A stretch of DNA of 64,000 nucleotides, from the NCBI GenBank assembly GCA_932294295.1, contig OW028580.1:29204396-29268395 (forward strand), given 5' to 3'. The notes beneath the pieces were generated by a model, which worked only from the letters and a program-made list of their open reading frames with translations, was not told where the DNA came from and made no database searches. This DNA comes from Alitta virens. Taxonomy: Eukaryota; Annelida; Polychaeta; Phyllodocida; Nereididae. Shown piece by piece: positions 43,789-55,573 of the stretch (position 1 is the first letter of the stretch; each line of letters begins with the position of its first letter). The translations under genes were made by a program, and so were the position numbers.

Positions 43789-43868
43789 TGCATTTATTAG
43801 CATTCACTCTACTCAGTAAACATGAAACTTAGAGCACACTGGGGAATCAATTTGTAATGACAAATTTA

Positions 43869-44250
43869 CAGTTAGTTTCATTAAATATGGTCGACCTCTA
43901 GACAGCTGTAGCAACCTATTTCTGGCTGTAGATATAACTGGCTAAAGCCCGCTGCTTCTGTCTACTCCTAGCTAATAGTCGGCTTACACCTACCATCACT
44001 GGAAAAATATAAACCTTTGTCAATGTAAGAAATTTATCTAATATTTCATAAAGATGCATGTACAATAGACATGCATCTTTTCAAAAAAATAAATGGCAAA
44101 TATATACTCAATACTTATGCTGCATGTACTTTTTGATCTGGAGTAGCCAGCTATAGCCAGACAGTGGCAGGTAGCATCATATAGCAGAAGTTGTGTAGCT
44201 TTGTATAGGTTCAATTTGACAGGCTGGTTTTACATTTAAGGAAAACTAAA
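43869..44250. mobile_element. MITE B, decayed right end
   Basis: Begins after TA with CAGTTAGTTTCATTAAATAT. Internal GCTGCTTCTGTCTACTCCTA, GCTGCATGTACTTTTTGATC and TTCAATTTGACAGGC match other copies. The right terminus is degraded. Confidence 0.85.
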
Positions 44251-44254
44251 CAGC

Positions 44255-45683
44255 AATGCAATATTTTTAGAGCTACAGTACTCGCCATAACAAATATGGA
44301 ACTATAATTATCCTGAGCTTGTGTGGCCTACATGAAGCTACTTTAGGCTGACCCTAGACATACCTACACAGCTGAAGACACTCAGTATAATCTGCCCAAT
44401 TGAACATAACAATAAACACTACCTAGTTGTAAATTAGATCTGTGTTTTATATCCATTTAGTTTAATTTGGAATTTCTTTTTGCTGATAGAGATATAGTGG
44501 CTTGATGTTTTCAGTTATTTGTCAACAAGACATCATCTCAAGAAAATGTTTCTAAATTAGCCTTATCATCAATACAGCTGCTAGCTGCAGTGCACACTGA
44601 TTGTTAGCTCTCGTGTGTATTTATATACTCAATAAGAGTTCCATATTTAGCTGAATTGAAACAAAATTTCATGTCTATATTTCATATAACAGTGTAACTA
44701 TTTTGGTAATTTCCTGCCACAACGGATGGGGATTATTACAATAGCAGTATTTGAATTAGAAGAACTAAGAATAAATGAATGGCCCAGTCTGTGGCTTCAC
44801 ACAAATGTTTTCAGTAGCAGTTTTGCAAACAATGGGAATATAATCCTGATAATGTAATTGCTAAATTACATTGGGTGAGGTCCACTGAAGTTTCACCAAG
44901 CCAGAGTAGAAATAGTGGTGTGGATGTGGACAGGCATCCCAGCAAGAACTCATACCTGAACTTCCAAACTGACAATTTTTATTTCATCTTTACAATGGAA
45001 TTTCTTCACTGTTTGTTATATTTCCATCAGACATTTCTGCTGATACTTGCACATTGTATGAAATGGCTGAAAGGTGAAAATATACTGTAAAGATTACAAA
45101 CAACGTAAATCTGTGGATGCAACGTAACTGAAAATATTATTTAGGTTTTTGCAAAAAACCTCATTTCTCTGCATGAGATTTTTGCCAAAATAATAAGTAA
45201 CCATCACAATCCTTTTGAAACTACTGAATCAAATCTATCAACTCTACTACCTGCCAGAAATTTGAACGATTACGACTCTCAGATGTCCCAAGATCACTGG
45301 CTATGCCTAAATCGTTAACTGCAAAACCCAATTTAGCTTTTTGACAACATCAATCATTGTTGAATTATCATAACTTCGGCAGCAGAAACAATCAATCTAA
45401 CTTCGTTGCAGTCAATAATGTCGGAGGAGACTAAATGCCTCTGAGTCAAATATGAAGCAATCCAAAATAGTTTGCCATTTCTGTAAACTTCTTATATAAT
45501 ATAATCATTCAACTATAGCTACAAACCAGGAAAAGATGAATTTGAAATATATTTCAAAGCAAGACAAATAAAAGCAATATCAGTATTAGTATGTGTTACA
45601 ATGATTTAACCAAGTCTGCATGACTCCATAGGAACCCAACACTAACAGTCCTCTACTCTCCCCATTCACAAAAAAGCCCAATT
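44255..45683. other. Spacer 3' of the sulfotransferase-like copy
   Basis: No gene recognised. No clear polyadenylation signal was found for the minus-strand copy that ends at 45684. Confidence 0.4.
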
Positions 45684-47091
45684 TCAATCGACTAAAATAG
45701 TGCCCTCTAGCATCGTCTTCTGTTCAACATCAGGTAAACCAAGTTGACTACAAATCGACTGCATTTCAGTCTTGCTTTTCACATCAGGGACCAGTTTCTG
45801 GAAACGGCTAAGCTTGTCTCGGCTCAGGTGGGATCCTTTTTGTGAATCTTTAGGCATAATTTTTCCCACAACAGTTCCGAGATCCGGAACCACATCTAAG
45901 TGTTGGCTGAGTGCCTTAATGGTACGTTCAGTGGATGATATGATGTCATCATATCTAATTCCTTGGATGTTGACACCTGATTCGAGTAGATGCAGATAAT
46001 CAGCACAGGGAATGGCCCAAAACACAGTCCAAAGACCTAGAGGTGTTAAATTCGAAATAAAATCGCCATCAATGAACGGTTTATAACAGTCCTTTGCAAA
46101 GTCTGCCACGGGTGAAATCATATCTGTAACTTTGTCCCGAAACACTCGTGGTAATAGCGCTTGGATTGTCTTTGACCGTAAACAAGTGAACCAGAACATC
46201 TCGATAACCATACCGCGACCCCAAATACGTTCCATAGAAGTGACAGCATCTATACAGTTCCTGTAGAGATATATGTGCTTAATTGTAGGTAATTCACTGG
46301 CAATTATATCCGCAAAAATAACACAAGGGCTTCTTGTTTTGATACATATAAGTGACAAATCACGAGACATGGTTCTGCACAAGACTAGCTGCAGATACAA
46401 CTTTGCGAAGTTTATTTGCAAACATTTTTTTGCGCAGTGTCAAAATGTTTGTCAGAGCATCAGGTTCCAACATCGCCACTGTGTCAGGTATGGTTTCAAA
46501 GATTTGTGTCAACAGAGTAGACCCACATCTACCATGGTTCGATATGAGTATGACAGGAACTTTAGGTTGACCAATGAAATCACCAAGAGCTACAAAAGCC
46601 TCCATTGGTACTACATAAAGTCTTTGAGCCAGTTTGAACTGATTTAGAAAAAGGAAAGGACCATTACTAGAACTGTAGATATCCAGTTCAACAGGAGTCT
46701 CAACAAACCATGCTTCCGATCCGTTAATGCAGTATAATGATACATTATCCTTTAGAACAGAATTCCGATCCGTTACAGCAGTGGGCCATGACAAAAAGTC
46801 AAATTTAGAAGCAGCACTTTCTGCATCAAATTTATGTCGTAGTAGTATCCTTCTCTGTTGGACTTTTAAGTGAAATTTTATATTAAAAGTTCCTGTTTTC
46901 TCATACCTCTTCGGACTATGAACAAATCCGAAACATTCCGCCATCCATTCGAGTACTCCTATAACTGCACAGACGACACACCAAAGGATGTGCATCACTA
47001 AGTATATCATATCCATAAGAACGTCCAATCGGGTAGCAATAAAATGTTCATTTAGAATCATGGAGACAAGAGTAGAAACTCTTGTCTCCAT
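45684..47091 (-). pseudogene. Sulfotransferase-like protein, copy 1, one frame break
   Basis: Intronless minus-strand sequence. The start is taken as ATG at 47091-47089 (context ACCATGG). Near the N-terminus is a hydrophobic segment around HILWCVVCAVIGVLEWM, suggesting a membrane anchor. ISNHGRCGSTLLTQIFE resembles the PAPS 5'-phosphosulfate-binding loop, and IYLYRNCIDAVTS the 3'-phosphate-binding region of sulfotransferases. Sulfate transfer from PAPS is inferred, and the substrate is unknown. The N-terminal frame ends at 46360 and the C-terminal frame begins upstream of it (46421). Compared with copy 2, 4 nt replace 9 nt near 46381-46388, which breaks the frame. The rest reads cleanly to a stop at 45684-45686, so a sequencing error or recent inactivation are both possible. 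Copy 2 diverges from it at 51418. Confidence 0.75.
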
Positions 47092-47092
47092 G
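47059..47092. repeat. 15-bp perfect palindrome over the start codon of copy 1
   Basis: CATGGAGACAAGAGT (47059-47073) and ACTCTTGTCTCCATG (47078-47092) are exact reverse complements with a 4-nt loop. On the coding strand they contain the start ATG and codons 1-11. Confidence 0.95.
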
Positions 47093-47099
47093 GTAGAAT

Positions 47100-47560
47100 A
47101 CACTCTTTTATTGTTTCTAGGTTAGACATGTCTAGCATAATAAAAGCTGGATCACTGTCGTGGGCTCGATTTGCAAAACCATCTGTGTTAAACAGACTGT
47201 AAAATGAAATAAATTTGAAATAAAAACTGGAGCATTTGCAACCCCACTTTAAAAATTATTTTATGAAATGTGAGGGCCAACATTAGGTAATATTAAATCA
47301 ACAGTGTGGTGAGTAGTATTCATATTTGCATACATTAGTTGATAGATTCTTATTTCTGTCTTGTAATTTGTCTTTTTCTGTCTTATTGTCTTGTAGATTT
47401 ACCTGCTGAGTTAAAATAAAATGAACTAAAAACACTACATTGCCTTCGTATAGTTCAACAGTCATTTTTCAAAAATAAGCGACTAACTTAATGAATAAGG
47501 CATGATCAAAATAATCATGGATTTCTTTCAACATTACCTTCCAATTGAAGATTTTTATTA
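47100..47560. other. Upstream of copy 1, nothing firm
   Basis: AT-rich. An AATAAAAG-like sequence lies about 20 bp upstream of the copy-1 start on the minus strand, but its role is unclear. Confidence 0.35.
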
Positions 47561-47564
47561 ATGA

Positions 47565-47975
47565 TTTAACACTGAAGAGCTACATAAGGAAATAGCTGTC
47601 TTGAAAATCAAAGATATAATTAAAATATGCAAACTAAAATTTGTGCACAAATGGAAAAATAATGAAATACCTGATATTTCTAGAACTTCTTTCATGTATA
47701 GATATGAAATACACCAAATGAACACAAGAAATTCATGTAAAGTACATGTGCCTAAATATAACACAAGAAGATATGGTGGAAGTGCTCTGTATCATTTAAG
47801 GCTAAAAAGTACAATGAACTGCTGACAAAACTTACAAATTTGACAAATGCATTAAGTATGATTGACATTGTTGTATAATATTGTAAATATATATAACTGT
47901 ATACATGTACAGGGTGTCAACAAAGATAGGCTTTGCCCTTTTTAACATCCTACTTTTTTTTGTTCAATAAAAATT
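47565..47975 (+). pseudogene. LINE remnant: RT C-terminus and 3' UTR
   Basis: The plus frame at 47601-47825 reads LKFVHKWKNNEIPDISRTSF, then RYEIHQMNTRN and VHVPKYNTRRYGGSALYH. This is the NTR...VPK..T..Y...S series of CR1/L2-type ORF2 C-termini. The 3' UTR has AGGGTGTCAACAAAG and GGCTTTGCCCT, which can pair, and ends GTTCAATAAAAATTTGAAC. No upstream RT remains. Confidence 0.75.
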
Positions 47976-48444
47976 TGAACTGAATTTGATTAATAAATTT
48001 CCCATTAAGTGGTCCTAATATACAGTATTTTTGCACCAGGGCTGCATCAAACGACCTCCTGAGGCAATTCAGGTATGGATCTGTGGACCAATTCATCCAG
48101 TGGATATGAGTTAAATCGATGAAGAAACATTTTACATCACAAGAAATCGATTCCGGGACAAATTTACACATCTTCAATGACCGTGCATCAAACAGCGCAC
48201 AAAAATAAAGCAACTTGAGTGGAAGGACTGAAGCGAAAAAAGAAAAAAAAACATTGAAGACACTACATGTTTTGTTTGCAGACTGGAATGTCCATATGCC
48301 AAGCAAAACATCCATGATTGTCAGACACTGCTTGGTTTGTTTGTACTTTGAAATTCCGAGATTGCCTTTCAAGCTCATGGGATGCCTAAATCTTCCTCGT
48401 ACCTGATTATCTAGTCCATTTTTATTTTCCCATAATAATTCCAT

Positions 48445-49245
48445 AATTTGTGAAGGTTAGGTATAACACCCATCATATCAATTCATTCATCAATAACTAT
48501 TATTTTAGACCATTGAGTCATAGTAGAAGTAGGTTAACGTTTTAACCGCCTATGGCCCATTCAAATGTTGTAGCTATAGGAAGTCTGGCCATAGCTACTC
48601 ACACAATCATGAAAGCCAATGTAAATATCTGTCTACAAAAGCAAGTGACAGGAAGAAATAATAGAAAATAACAGAAAAAGACCATTCACAGCTTAGCAAT
48701 GGCGTCATGATGTATTTGGACCATTAGGATTCGTGACATCAGACGGCAAATACAATCAATGTCAAGGAGCGTTTTCCTGTGCGGAATGTTATCAGACTTG
48801 AAACCTTAGCATGAATAAGTAAAGATGCCTATGAGCAAACTATCTACAGCTGAGGGGGTCTGCATATACATTAAGCATGGTCATTAATTTGCCCATATAT
48901 GCAACTGGATTCAAGCAATAAACCCCAACCACATCCATTTAGCGCCCTTTGAATTACTGAAGGGGTGTACAGACACACAAACTGTGGAGATAGGATTGAC
49001 TGCATGTACAAAACATCAATAACAGCAATACACAATAATCAGATAATGAAGTGTACATATTAATATAGTTATGTCATTGGCAGAATGGTGAGACATTTTG
49101 TAATCAAAGTCACATGTCATGTAGAACACTTGGCCTGTGGGTGCTTGTTCAGGGGACACTAACATACATGAAAGTGATGAACAAGGCTTTTATTTATCGT
49201 CAGCCTCTCCCACCTTTACTCCAATCCTACCCCCCCCCCCCCCCA
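48445..49245. repeat. Dispersed repeat unit (copy 1 of 3)
   Basis: About 0.8 kb of non-coding sequence. Its left part matches 59576-59130 in reverse complement (GACCATTGAGTCATAGTAG, CAAAAGCAAGTGACAG, TCATGATGTATTTGGACCAT). Bases 49127-49165 also match 59100-59045. Its right part, 48961-49240, is nearly identical to 54274-54566 in direct orientation. It ends in a poly-C run at about 49231-49244. Confidence 0.85.
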
Positions 49246-49474
49246 TTCCCAAAAAAAAATTAAGTAAAGTTTAAAAATGAAAATTGTGTCATTTTTGACA
49301 TCTGTTTGATAAAACATAGGCCGCTGCAGCAGCATACCCTTGGCAAATTTGGGAAAATCAAACAATGGTTTTTGGCCTAGCTGTAAAATGTTGAAAGTTA
49401 ACTGTAAACTGATTTCTAGGGCCAAAATGAGAAATGTATTGGAATATATTGTTGCAGTACATCATTGTAGGTGT

Positions 49475-49680
49475 GGGTGCCGTGTCCAAGTGGTTCAGGC
49501 ATTGGACTCGTACATGCAAGGTCGAGGGTTTAATCCCAGCCACGCTTGGAGGAACTGAGCAGATCCTCCTTTAACCACTGCTTCACTCCAGTGATGGTAA
49601 TTGTAGAATGCATTGACCCTAAGTACGTCTGCCCGGCTTACGGTCAACTTTTGACAGAAGTAACGACAATACCTTCGGTA
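49475..49680 (+). mobile_element. SINE-3: tRNA-Leu/Ser-like SINE
   Basis: GGGTGCCGTGTCCAAGTGGT, CATTGGACTCGTACATGC and GAGGGTTTAATCCCAGCC give a class-II tRNA-like head with A and B boxes. A body without similarity to SINE-1 or SINE-2 follows (GTACGTCTGCCCGGCTTACG). Only one copy was noticed in the window. Confidence 0.65.
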
Positions 49681-49954
49681 AGTGTTTTTGCCATGGGTAA
49701 TAATATGTGGTCAGTTCTGTGACAACATAACCTGCTTTTTGGGTCAGTTAGGAGGTATACACATATTAGGAACTATGAAAATCCCAGGCACATTGTCAGA
49801 TGGTCCCTATGTTGAGTCCTTATTCATATTTTCCACATTGAATCCTTATCAGATTAACGTTTGGCTAATCTGGCATGTCTAGGATAACCTCTTTTCGAAC
49901 TGAGATGCAAGAGGTCTTACTGCTTATACCAAGAAACTCTATGAATCTTAGCAC

Positions 49955-50112
49955 CACTGGCGGATCCAGGGGGCGGGGGGGGGGGGGCATTGGGATCATG
50001 GCCCCCTATAATACCAGCCTAATTTCTATATGTGGCCTATGAAATTCAGACAGAGACCTCTTAAAAGTCATGCTTTTGGTCCCCCGAAGAAGCCGAGCTG
50101 GATCCGCTAGTG
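49955..50112. mobile_element. hAT-like MITE with 8-bp target duplication
   Basis: Ends CACTGGCGGATCCAG and CTGGATCCGCTAGTG are inverted repeats with one mismatch. The flanks CTTAGCAC (49947-49954) and CTTAGCCC (50113-50120) form an 8-bp duplication with one mismatch, as in hAT elements. The interior has a poly-G run and no frame. A paralogous sequence at 56107-56204 lacks the element and keeps a single CTTAGCAA. Confidence 0.85.
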
Positions 50113-50130
50113 CTTAGCCCAGTAACACAA

Positions 50131-50211
50131 AGTGCAATGCATCACATGTTAAGTAGCAAGAGACAGATACACGGCTGCAGACTTAAGCGAGACAATAGCC
50201 TTGTGACACCC
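50131..50211. repeat. Dispersed repeat, inverted partner at 56107-56186
   Basis: TGCAATGCATCACATGTTAA and GACAATAGCCTTGTGACACC appear as close reverse complements at 56107-56186, with only a few mismatches over about 80 bp. Confidence 0.85.
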
Positions 50212-50463
50212 AAGGTATCCAAGGAAGTGAAAAATTCACCCAGAAATATATAATTGTCTCCAACCAAGTTGTAACTTTAACAATATATCTTTGAGTCATT
50301 TGCTGGCTACTAAATGAATAACAGATTGCTAACAATGTAATGCCTAAAAAGCAGTCCATTAGTCAACTTATAGTCAAAGGTTGCATTCTCCGCTTGGTAA
50401 AATGTCATTTAATCATTACATCTGCCTCTGCCAGCTGTACTGTACAAGCTGACTGAGCTTTAT

Positions 50464-50870
50464 AATCATTACATTAGCATTGGCAAAAAAGTGACAAAAT
50501 ATCAGGGAGCATGCATATGGAATGAAATTATTTCACAGCTGCCGTCACATTTTGAGGTAGAGAAAGTTTCATTAAAGGCATGTTGTAGAACAATAAAGAA
50601 TTATCTTATATACATAAGGTATCAACAATCGTAATTTTTTTAAATATTTCCAGATATTATTCTAAATTATCCAAATTTTGCTTTTAACTGCCATTTTATA
50701 GCATAAAAATAACTTTATTCAACTGTTTCATCATCATTTTAATATACATGTAATTATTATCTCAATATCAAAATGTATTGTTGTATATTCTCTATCTGTA
50801 CCAGCTCGATAAACATATGCTTCTTCTTGTAAATACATACAAACAAACAAACATTGAGGTGGCATAGCCT
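50464..50870 (+). pseudogene. LINE remnant: last ~45 codons of ORF2 and 3' UTR
   Basis: From 50464 a frame reads HYISIGKKVTKYQGACIWNE, then SQLPSHFEVEKVSLKACCRT and a closing KNYLIYIR. This matches the G..IWN.L...I... F...LK.YLI ending typical of CR1/L2-group reverse transcriptases. An AT-rich 3' UTR follows, with TCTATCTGTACCAGCTCGAT and ACATACAAACAAACAAAC. Confidence 0.65.
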
Positions 50871-50874
50871 GCTA

Positions 50875-51415
50875 CATAAAGACTCCACATTAGTAGTTAA
50901 ACACGTTTTATTTCTGGTCTAACTGAATCACAATTTAAAAAGTTGCAGGTAAAAACAGGAACGTAAGGTTGAATACACGGTTTTGAATACTATGACAGAT
51001 AGTGTGACTTCATCCAAGCAAGAATAGTGTGGTGACGTCATCTTATTGCTTTTTTAAGCTCTGTTCTCTAAATTACCAAAAGTCCGCTGTAACGAGTCCA
51101 AATTCCATATTAATTGAATAAGGATAAAAAAAAAACACGTTATATAGCACAATATACAATTTATTCAGCATAAAACATCTATACTATTTACATTTAGTAC
51201 AAAATACACGCTCCACAAAAACACTGGATCATAACATTTAGGTGCATGTAGCGGCCAGACGAGCTAACCATGCTAACTAGACCGTGAATATATTAAAAAG
51301 TTGCTTTGCAAACACCCGACTGGGTCGTGTGACTGTACTACACTCACTTCTAACTTAATATCAGGATTCATATCACCTGTTTGAATTTTAACTGTGTGCA
51401 ACTGTAAAAGGGACA
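50875..51415. other. Upstream region of copy 2
   Basis: AT-rich, nothing recognised. Confidence 0.35.
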
Positions 51416-51417
51416 AA

Positions 51418-52929
51418 ATGTTGTTTTTGCTGGTACGCTCTCTCTGGTGTGCAGTCTACAAAGTCTTTGAATCACTTGAGTGGATACTGACATGTTTTGA
51501 GTTCTTAAAAAAACCAAGAAACATACAGGAGCCCGGAAAGAGCTCAAGTGGTGATGTTAACTTTCAAGGAACAGTGCAAGAGAGAAGGATCATATGGCGT
51601 CATAAAGCAAATTTGGTTTGTCCTACTTCTAGATTGGATTTCATATCATGGCCTGGGACAATAACAGATCATACAACAGTACTGAATGATAACGTATCAT
51701 TATATTGCATTAATGGCACAGAAGCATGGTTTGTTGAAACTCCCCATGATGTGGATATTTACAGCTCGAATACTGGTCCTTTTGTGTATGTGAATCAGTT
51801 CAAGCTGGCTCAGAAGCTCTATGTGGTTTCATTAGATGTTTTACTGGCTCTTGGTGATTACATTGGTCAGCCTAAAGTTCCTGTCATACTTTTATCAAGC
51901 CATGGTAGATGTGGGTCGACTCTCCTGACGCAAGTCTTCGAAACTATACCTCATGCAGTTGCTCTAGCGGAGCCTGATGTTTTGATGAATGCCTTGAATT
52001 TGCTAAAGACAATGGCGACAACTCAAGTTCGAAATATCATTTCATCCGTTATGAAGATCTTGTGCAGAAACATGGATAGGAAAGTCTCACTGTTCTGCGT
52101 CAAAACGAGAAGTTGTGTGCTCTTGACAGATGTAATTGCCGCTGCACTTTCATCTATCAAGCACCTTTATATGTACAGAGACTGCTTAAAGGGTGTGACG
52201 TCAATAGAAAGTTTTTTAGACAATGTATGGTTCTTCAGACTTTCTGGTTCAAATGCCTGAGGTCGAAGATGTGAGCAATGATGCCAACTGCAATTGTCAA
52301 AGAGGTCACTCGACTGGTTTCACCCATTGCAAAGATCCGTATATGCCATTTGTTGATCCTGACTTCTTAACATCGTTGGCACCTCTGGGCCTATGGACTG
52401 GGCTATTTCTTGTGCTGAGTATCTACACTTACTCAAATCTGGTGTCGACATCAAGGGATTTAGTTATGATGACTTCATGGCATCAACGGAGGGGCAATGA
52501 TCCTTGCCATCAATCAACATTTCAACATTGAACTTGATGTAAAATTCATAATAGAAAAGGTCATGCCAAAGGATTCGCAAAGAGGGTCCTTGTTGAGTCG
52601 AGACAAAAATAAGGGATTCCAAAAGTTAATCCCGAATATGAAAAGTAAGACGGAAATGCAGTCAATTTGTAAGCAACTTGGACTACCTGATATTGAGCGG
52701 GGGCCTAGCTCAGAGGTAACGCTCTGGGCTTCCAACCGCTGGGTCCCGGGTTTGATTCCTGGTCGAGCCTAAGTTGGATGGCTGTTTCATCCTTCGTCTC
52801 ATTGCCATGGTCTCTGCCTGTCCTAAATAGCCCAACTGGTGCAGAAATACAGGACGTAAAGCCCTAATCACACACACACCTGATATTGAGGACAGGACCA
52901 TGCTTGAAGGCACAATCACTGTTGATTAG
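51418..52929 (+). pseudogene. Sulfotransferase-like protein, copy 2, broken
   Basis: Intronless. The start is taken at ATG 51418 (MLFLLVRSLWCAVYK..., hydrophobic, in the position of the anchor segment of copy 1). It keeps LLSSHGRCGSTLLTQVFE (PAPS-loop-like) and LYMYRDCLKGVTS (3'-phosphate-region-like). The first frame stops at 52258-52260. Homology to copy 1 resumes in a second frame near 52320 (DPYMPFVDPDFLTSLAPLGL) and in a third from about 52497 (IEKVMPKDSQRGSLLSRDK, ending in a Q-L-G-L-P-D-I-E motif). A SINE-1 then interrupts the last codons, and the original stop lies at 52927-52929. Two frame breaks plus the insertion make it a pseudogene. It diverges from copy 1, so the pair is an inverted duplication. 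Confidence 0.85.
52698..52877 (+). mobile_element. SINE-1 inserted in the copy-2 pseudogene
   Basis: Head GGGGGCCTAGCTCAGAGGTA, loop CTTCCAA, B box GGGTTTGATTCC, body TTGGATGGCTGTTTCATCC and TACAGGACGTAAAGCCCTAA, tail (CA)n. A perfect 13-bp duplication ACCTGATATTGAG flanks it (52685-52697 and 52878-52890). The CTTCCAA loop resembles tRNA-Gly(TCC). Confidence 0.95.
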
Positions 52930-54265
52930 TGAATTTACAATAGAAAACTTCGATCATCTTAATGTGTTTAGAATATGGATTGGCAATTAACCGTGATAAT
53001 GTTGCTTCTTGAGCCTTAAATAAATAAATTTAATAATATTGATTCAAGTTAAATGTTCATGGTGTTATTAATACATGGCTTTGCTGGAATCAAATTGACC
53101 ACAATAAGAAATGCATACACCTTTATTTACATTGTATAACAATGCTAGCACATGTAGTTAATGATCAGCCAGTAGTTACAATTTGTCTTCACCTCCATAA
53201 ACTATTCTACAGCGATAATGGTTTTGGAAATAATTTAGATTTAATTAGCAATTACTCTTACCGAATAGGGATGTATTCAATGCATTTTGCATAGTATATA
53301 GGACTGTAGACCAGCAGTCAAAAAATATTTATTATTTATTATTTTCATTATTTTCGCTGATCTATACTACACAATATGGCGACCACAGTCTAAATAATCA
53401 CCCAAAGTAGTTAAAAATATTTCATACCCCAGCCTATTTAATTTTATTCTTGCATTTTAATTTAAACTTCTCAGCAGTGGCTATATGCCTTCAAGATGGA
53501 AAATTATATATGTAAAATATTATTGTGAAATTTATGGCAATAAACAATAAACAATGATTTACAATAACATACAAAAATGTAAAATAAAAAACAATGTATT
53601 TTTTTGTATTATACATAGTAAGGTTGGATATACTTGAAAAAAAAAACAGACTAAAAGGTTTTCTAACATTCTTTCCTGCATATTAAAAAATGTCACAATA
53701 TTTAAAGTAATAATTCCAAAGTGTCACTATGTCACGCAGAAATATATCATTTAAATTCATGTACGTATAATTTCTCCTAACTAGATGAAAGCTAATTATT
53801 TGCAGGAATTGTTTCTTGACATTAAATCTTTTGAGGGTTTGCATGATAGTTTTTGAGACAGAAATCTTCCTTCTGTCATAATTGCACTTTAAATATTTTA
53901 TTCTTGTGCAGTTTATCTCGGTTTTCTATATATCTCTGAAACTGCACTGCAATAACACCAAGTTGACACTTGGCAATTCTACATTTTATAAGTTATTGAT
54001 GATTTAAGACATTTTCTTTGATTCCCTGCTCCCCATGGATGAATTTCTTGAGAGATGAGTAAGGATGCTCTCTAGGCATGAATTGTATTACACCCAGGAA
54101 TTCTAGAGTTTCATGGCTTGTGAGCAATGTGCAATGGTCTGTGTGCAGAGGACAATATGGCTTCCTAGCACTTCTCAATAAATGCAGCTCACAGCTTTTA
54201 AATGGCTGTGAAATGCCCCTTCTGCAAATTATGCTTTTGCATGCGGTACAGCAATACATGGGAGC
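52930..54265. other. AT-rich spacer
   Basis: No gene. The segment near 54160-54240 (GGCTGTGAAATGCCCCTTCT) is a reverse-complement relative of 41869-41900. Confidence 0.45.
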
Positions 54266-54566
54266 TTACTAAAGGGGTGTACAGACACACAAATTGTGGA
54301 GATAGGATTGACTGCATGTACAAAACATCAATAACAGCAATACACAATAATCAGATAAATAATAAATGAAGTGTACATATTAATATAGTTATGTCATTGG
54401 CAGAATGGTGAGGCATTTTGTAATCAAAGTCACATGTCATGTAGAACACTTGGCCTGTGGGTGCTTGTTCAGAGGACATTAACATACATGAAAGTGATGA
54501 CCAGGGCTTTTATTTATCGTCAGCCTCTCCCACCTTTACTCCAATCCTACCTCCCCCCCCCCCCCC
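54266..54566. repeat. Dispersed repeat unit (copy 2 of 3)
   Basis: Nearly identical to 48961-49240, with a few substitutions and a short AT-rich insertion after ATAATCAGATAA. It ends in poly-C (54553-54566). Confidence 0.9.
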
Positions 54567-54569
54567 ACT

Positions 54570-55570
54570 TTATGTACATCTATATGAATAATATCAATTG
54601 CAACATTGGAGTAGTCAGGCTGCTTGGAAGTACTGCTATTTGTTAAACACTCAAACTAAACGCCTTAAGAACAACTAACTATACAGCTGGACTGCACAGA
54701 TCTGTATGTTTAAGCAAACACCTGTACATCTGTGCAGTATCTCAGAAGATCACATTTCTGTAAATTCGTGACACAAGGGAATAGCACACTTTGAAGCCTT
54801 GCTTATGTCAGGCACTGTCTAGATTTTGACCAGAAATTTGTAGCATTTCAAGCTTTAAAGGAATATACATTACTAATCCAAACCAGCTCTTCAACTGTTG
54901 CCGTTGTTTTCAGTGTTTCTTAATTTGGATATAAATTAGCAAAAGATGCCCGTCAATTGAAAAAAAGTATGGTGACACTGGTGGTCCTTGTATTTTACTT
55001 TCTTTTTAAAAATATATAAATATTTTTCCATGACCAGAAAATGATATGGAAAAATTCATCAAGAAAAAATGTCATTCAAGCCATTAAAAAAATTATTAAA
55101 TGCCAAATAAAATATGACATTATGATACTGAAGTGCATGAATTGCCATCGTAACTTATTACTTCATACCAAACAGTAGGTCTTCAATTTACAAGAAAAGC
55201 AGACTGCATGGAGTATCAATAATGAAATCTAAGATGTTCATGGAGAAACTGCATAAATCTTCTGCTGACTGGCCATCTAGTTTGTCACATGTCTGTATCG
55301 CATGACCTCCATTGTGGCATAATTGGTGCATGGGTGAGACCAGCTCCCTCTGGCGAGATGCCAGTGCAAAAGGCATTCATAAATTCATGTGAGAGCCGAG
55401 ATCATAACGTGAAAGTGTGAGAATTCATTTTGAACAACATGATCTTAGAGGCCATGCATAAATAGCCTTGCATACCTCAAAGGAATATCACTTAAAAGCT
55501 GCAGTTGGCAATATCAAACATTTAACAAAAAACACATTTAAGTACTAATTTCACAGATATTTTTATGATT
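54570..55570. other. Spacer with one dispersed repeat
   Basis: No gene. Bases 55300-55455 are the reverse complement, with mismatches, of 41100-41250. Shared blocks include GATCATAACGTGA and GTGTGAGAATTCATTTTGA. Confidence 0.5.
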
Positions 55571-55573
55571 ATA

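Noticed and set aside
42484..43832. Frames of 295-448 codons, both strands
   Set aside because: They run through 200 Ns and a GA-rich tract, so the peptide is only RE/GEER or SLSL repeats.
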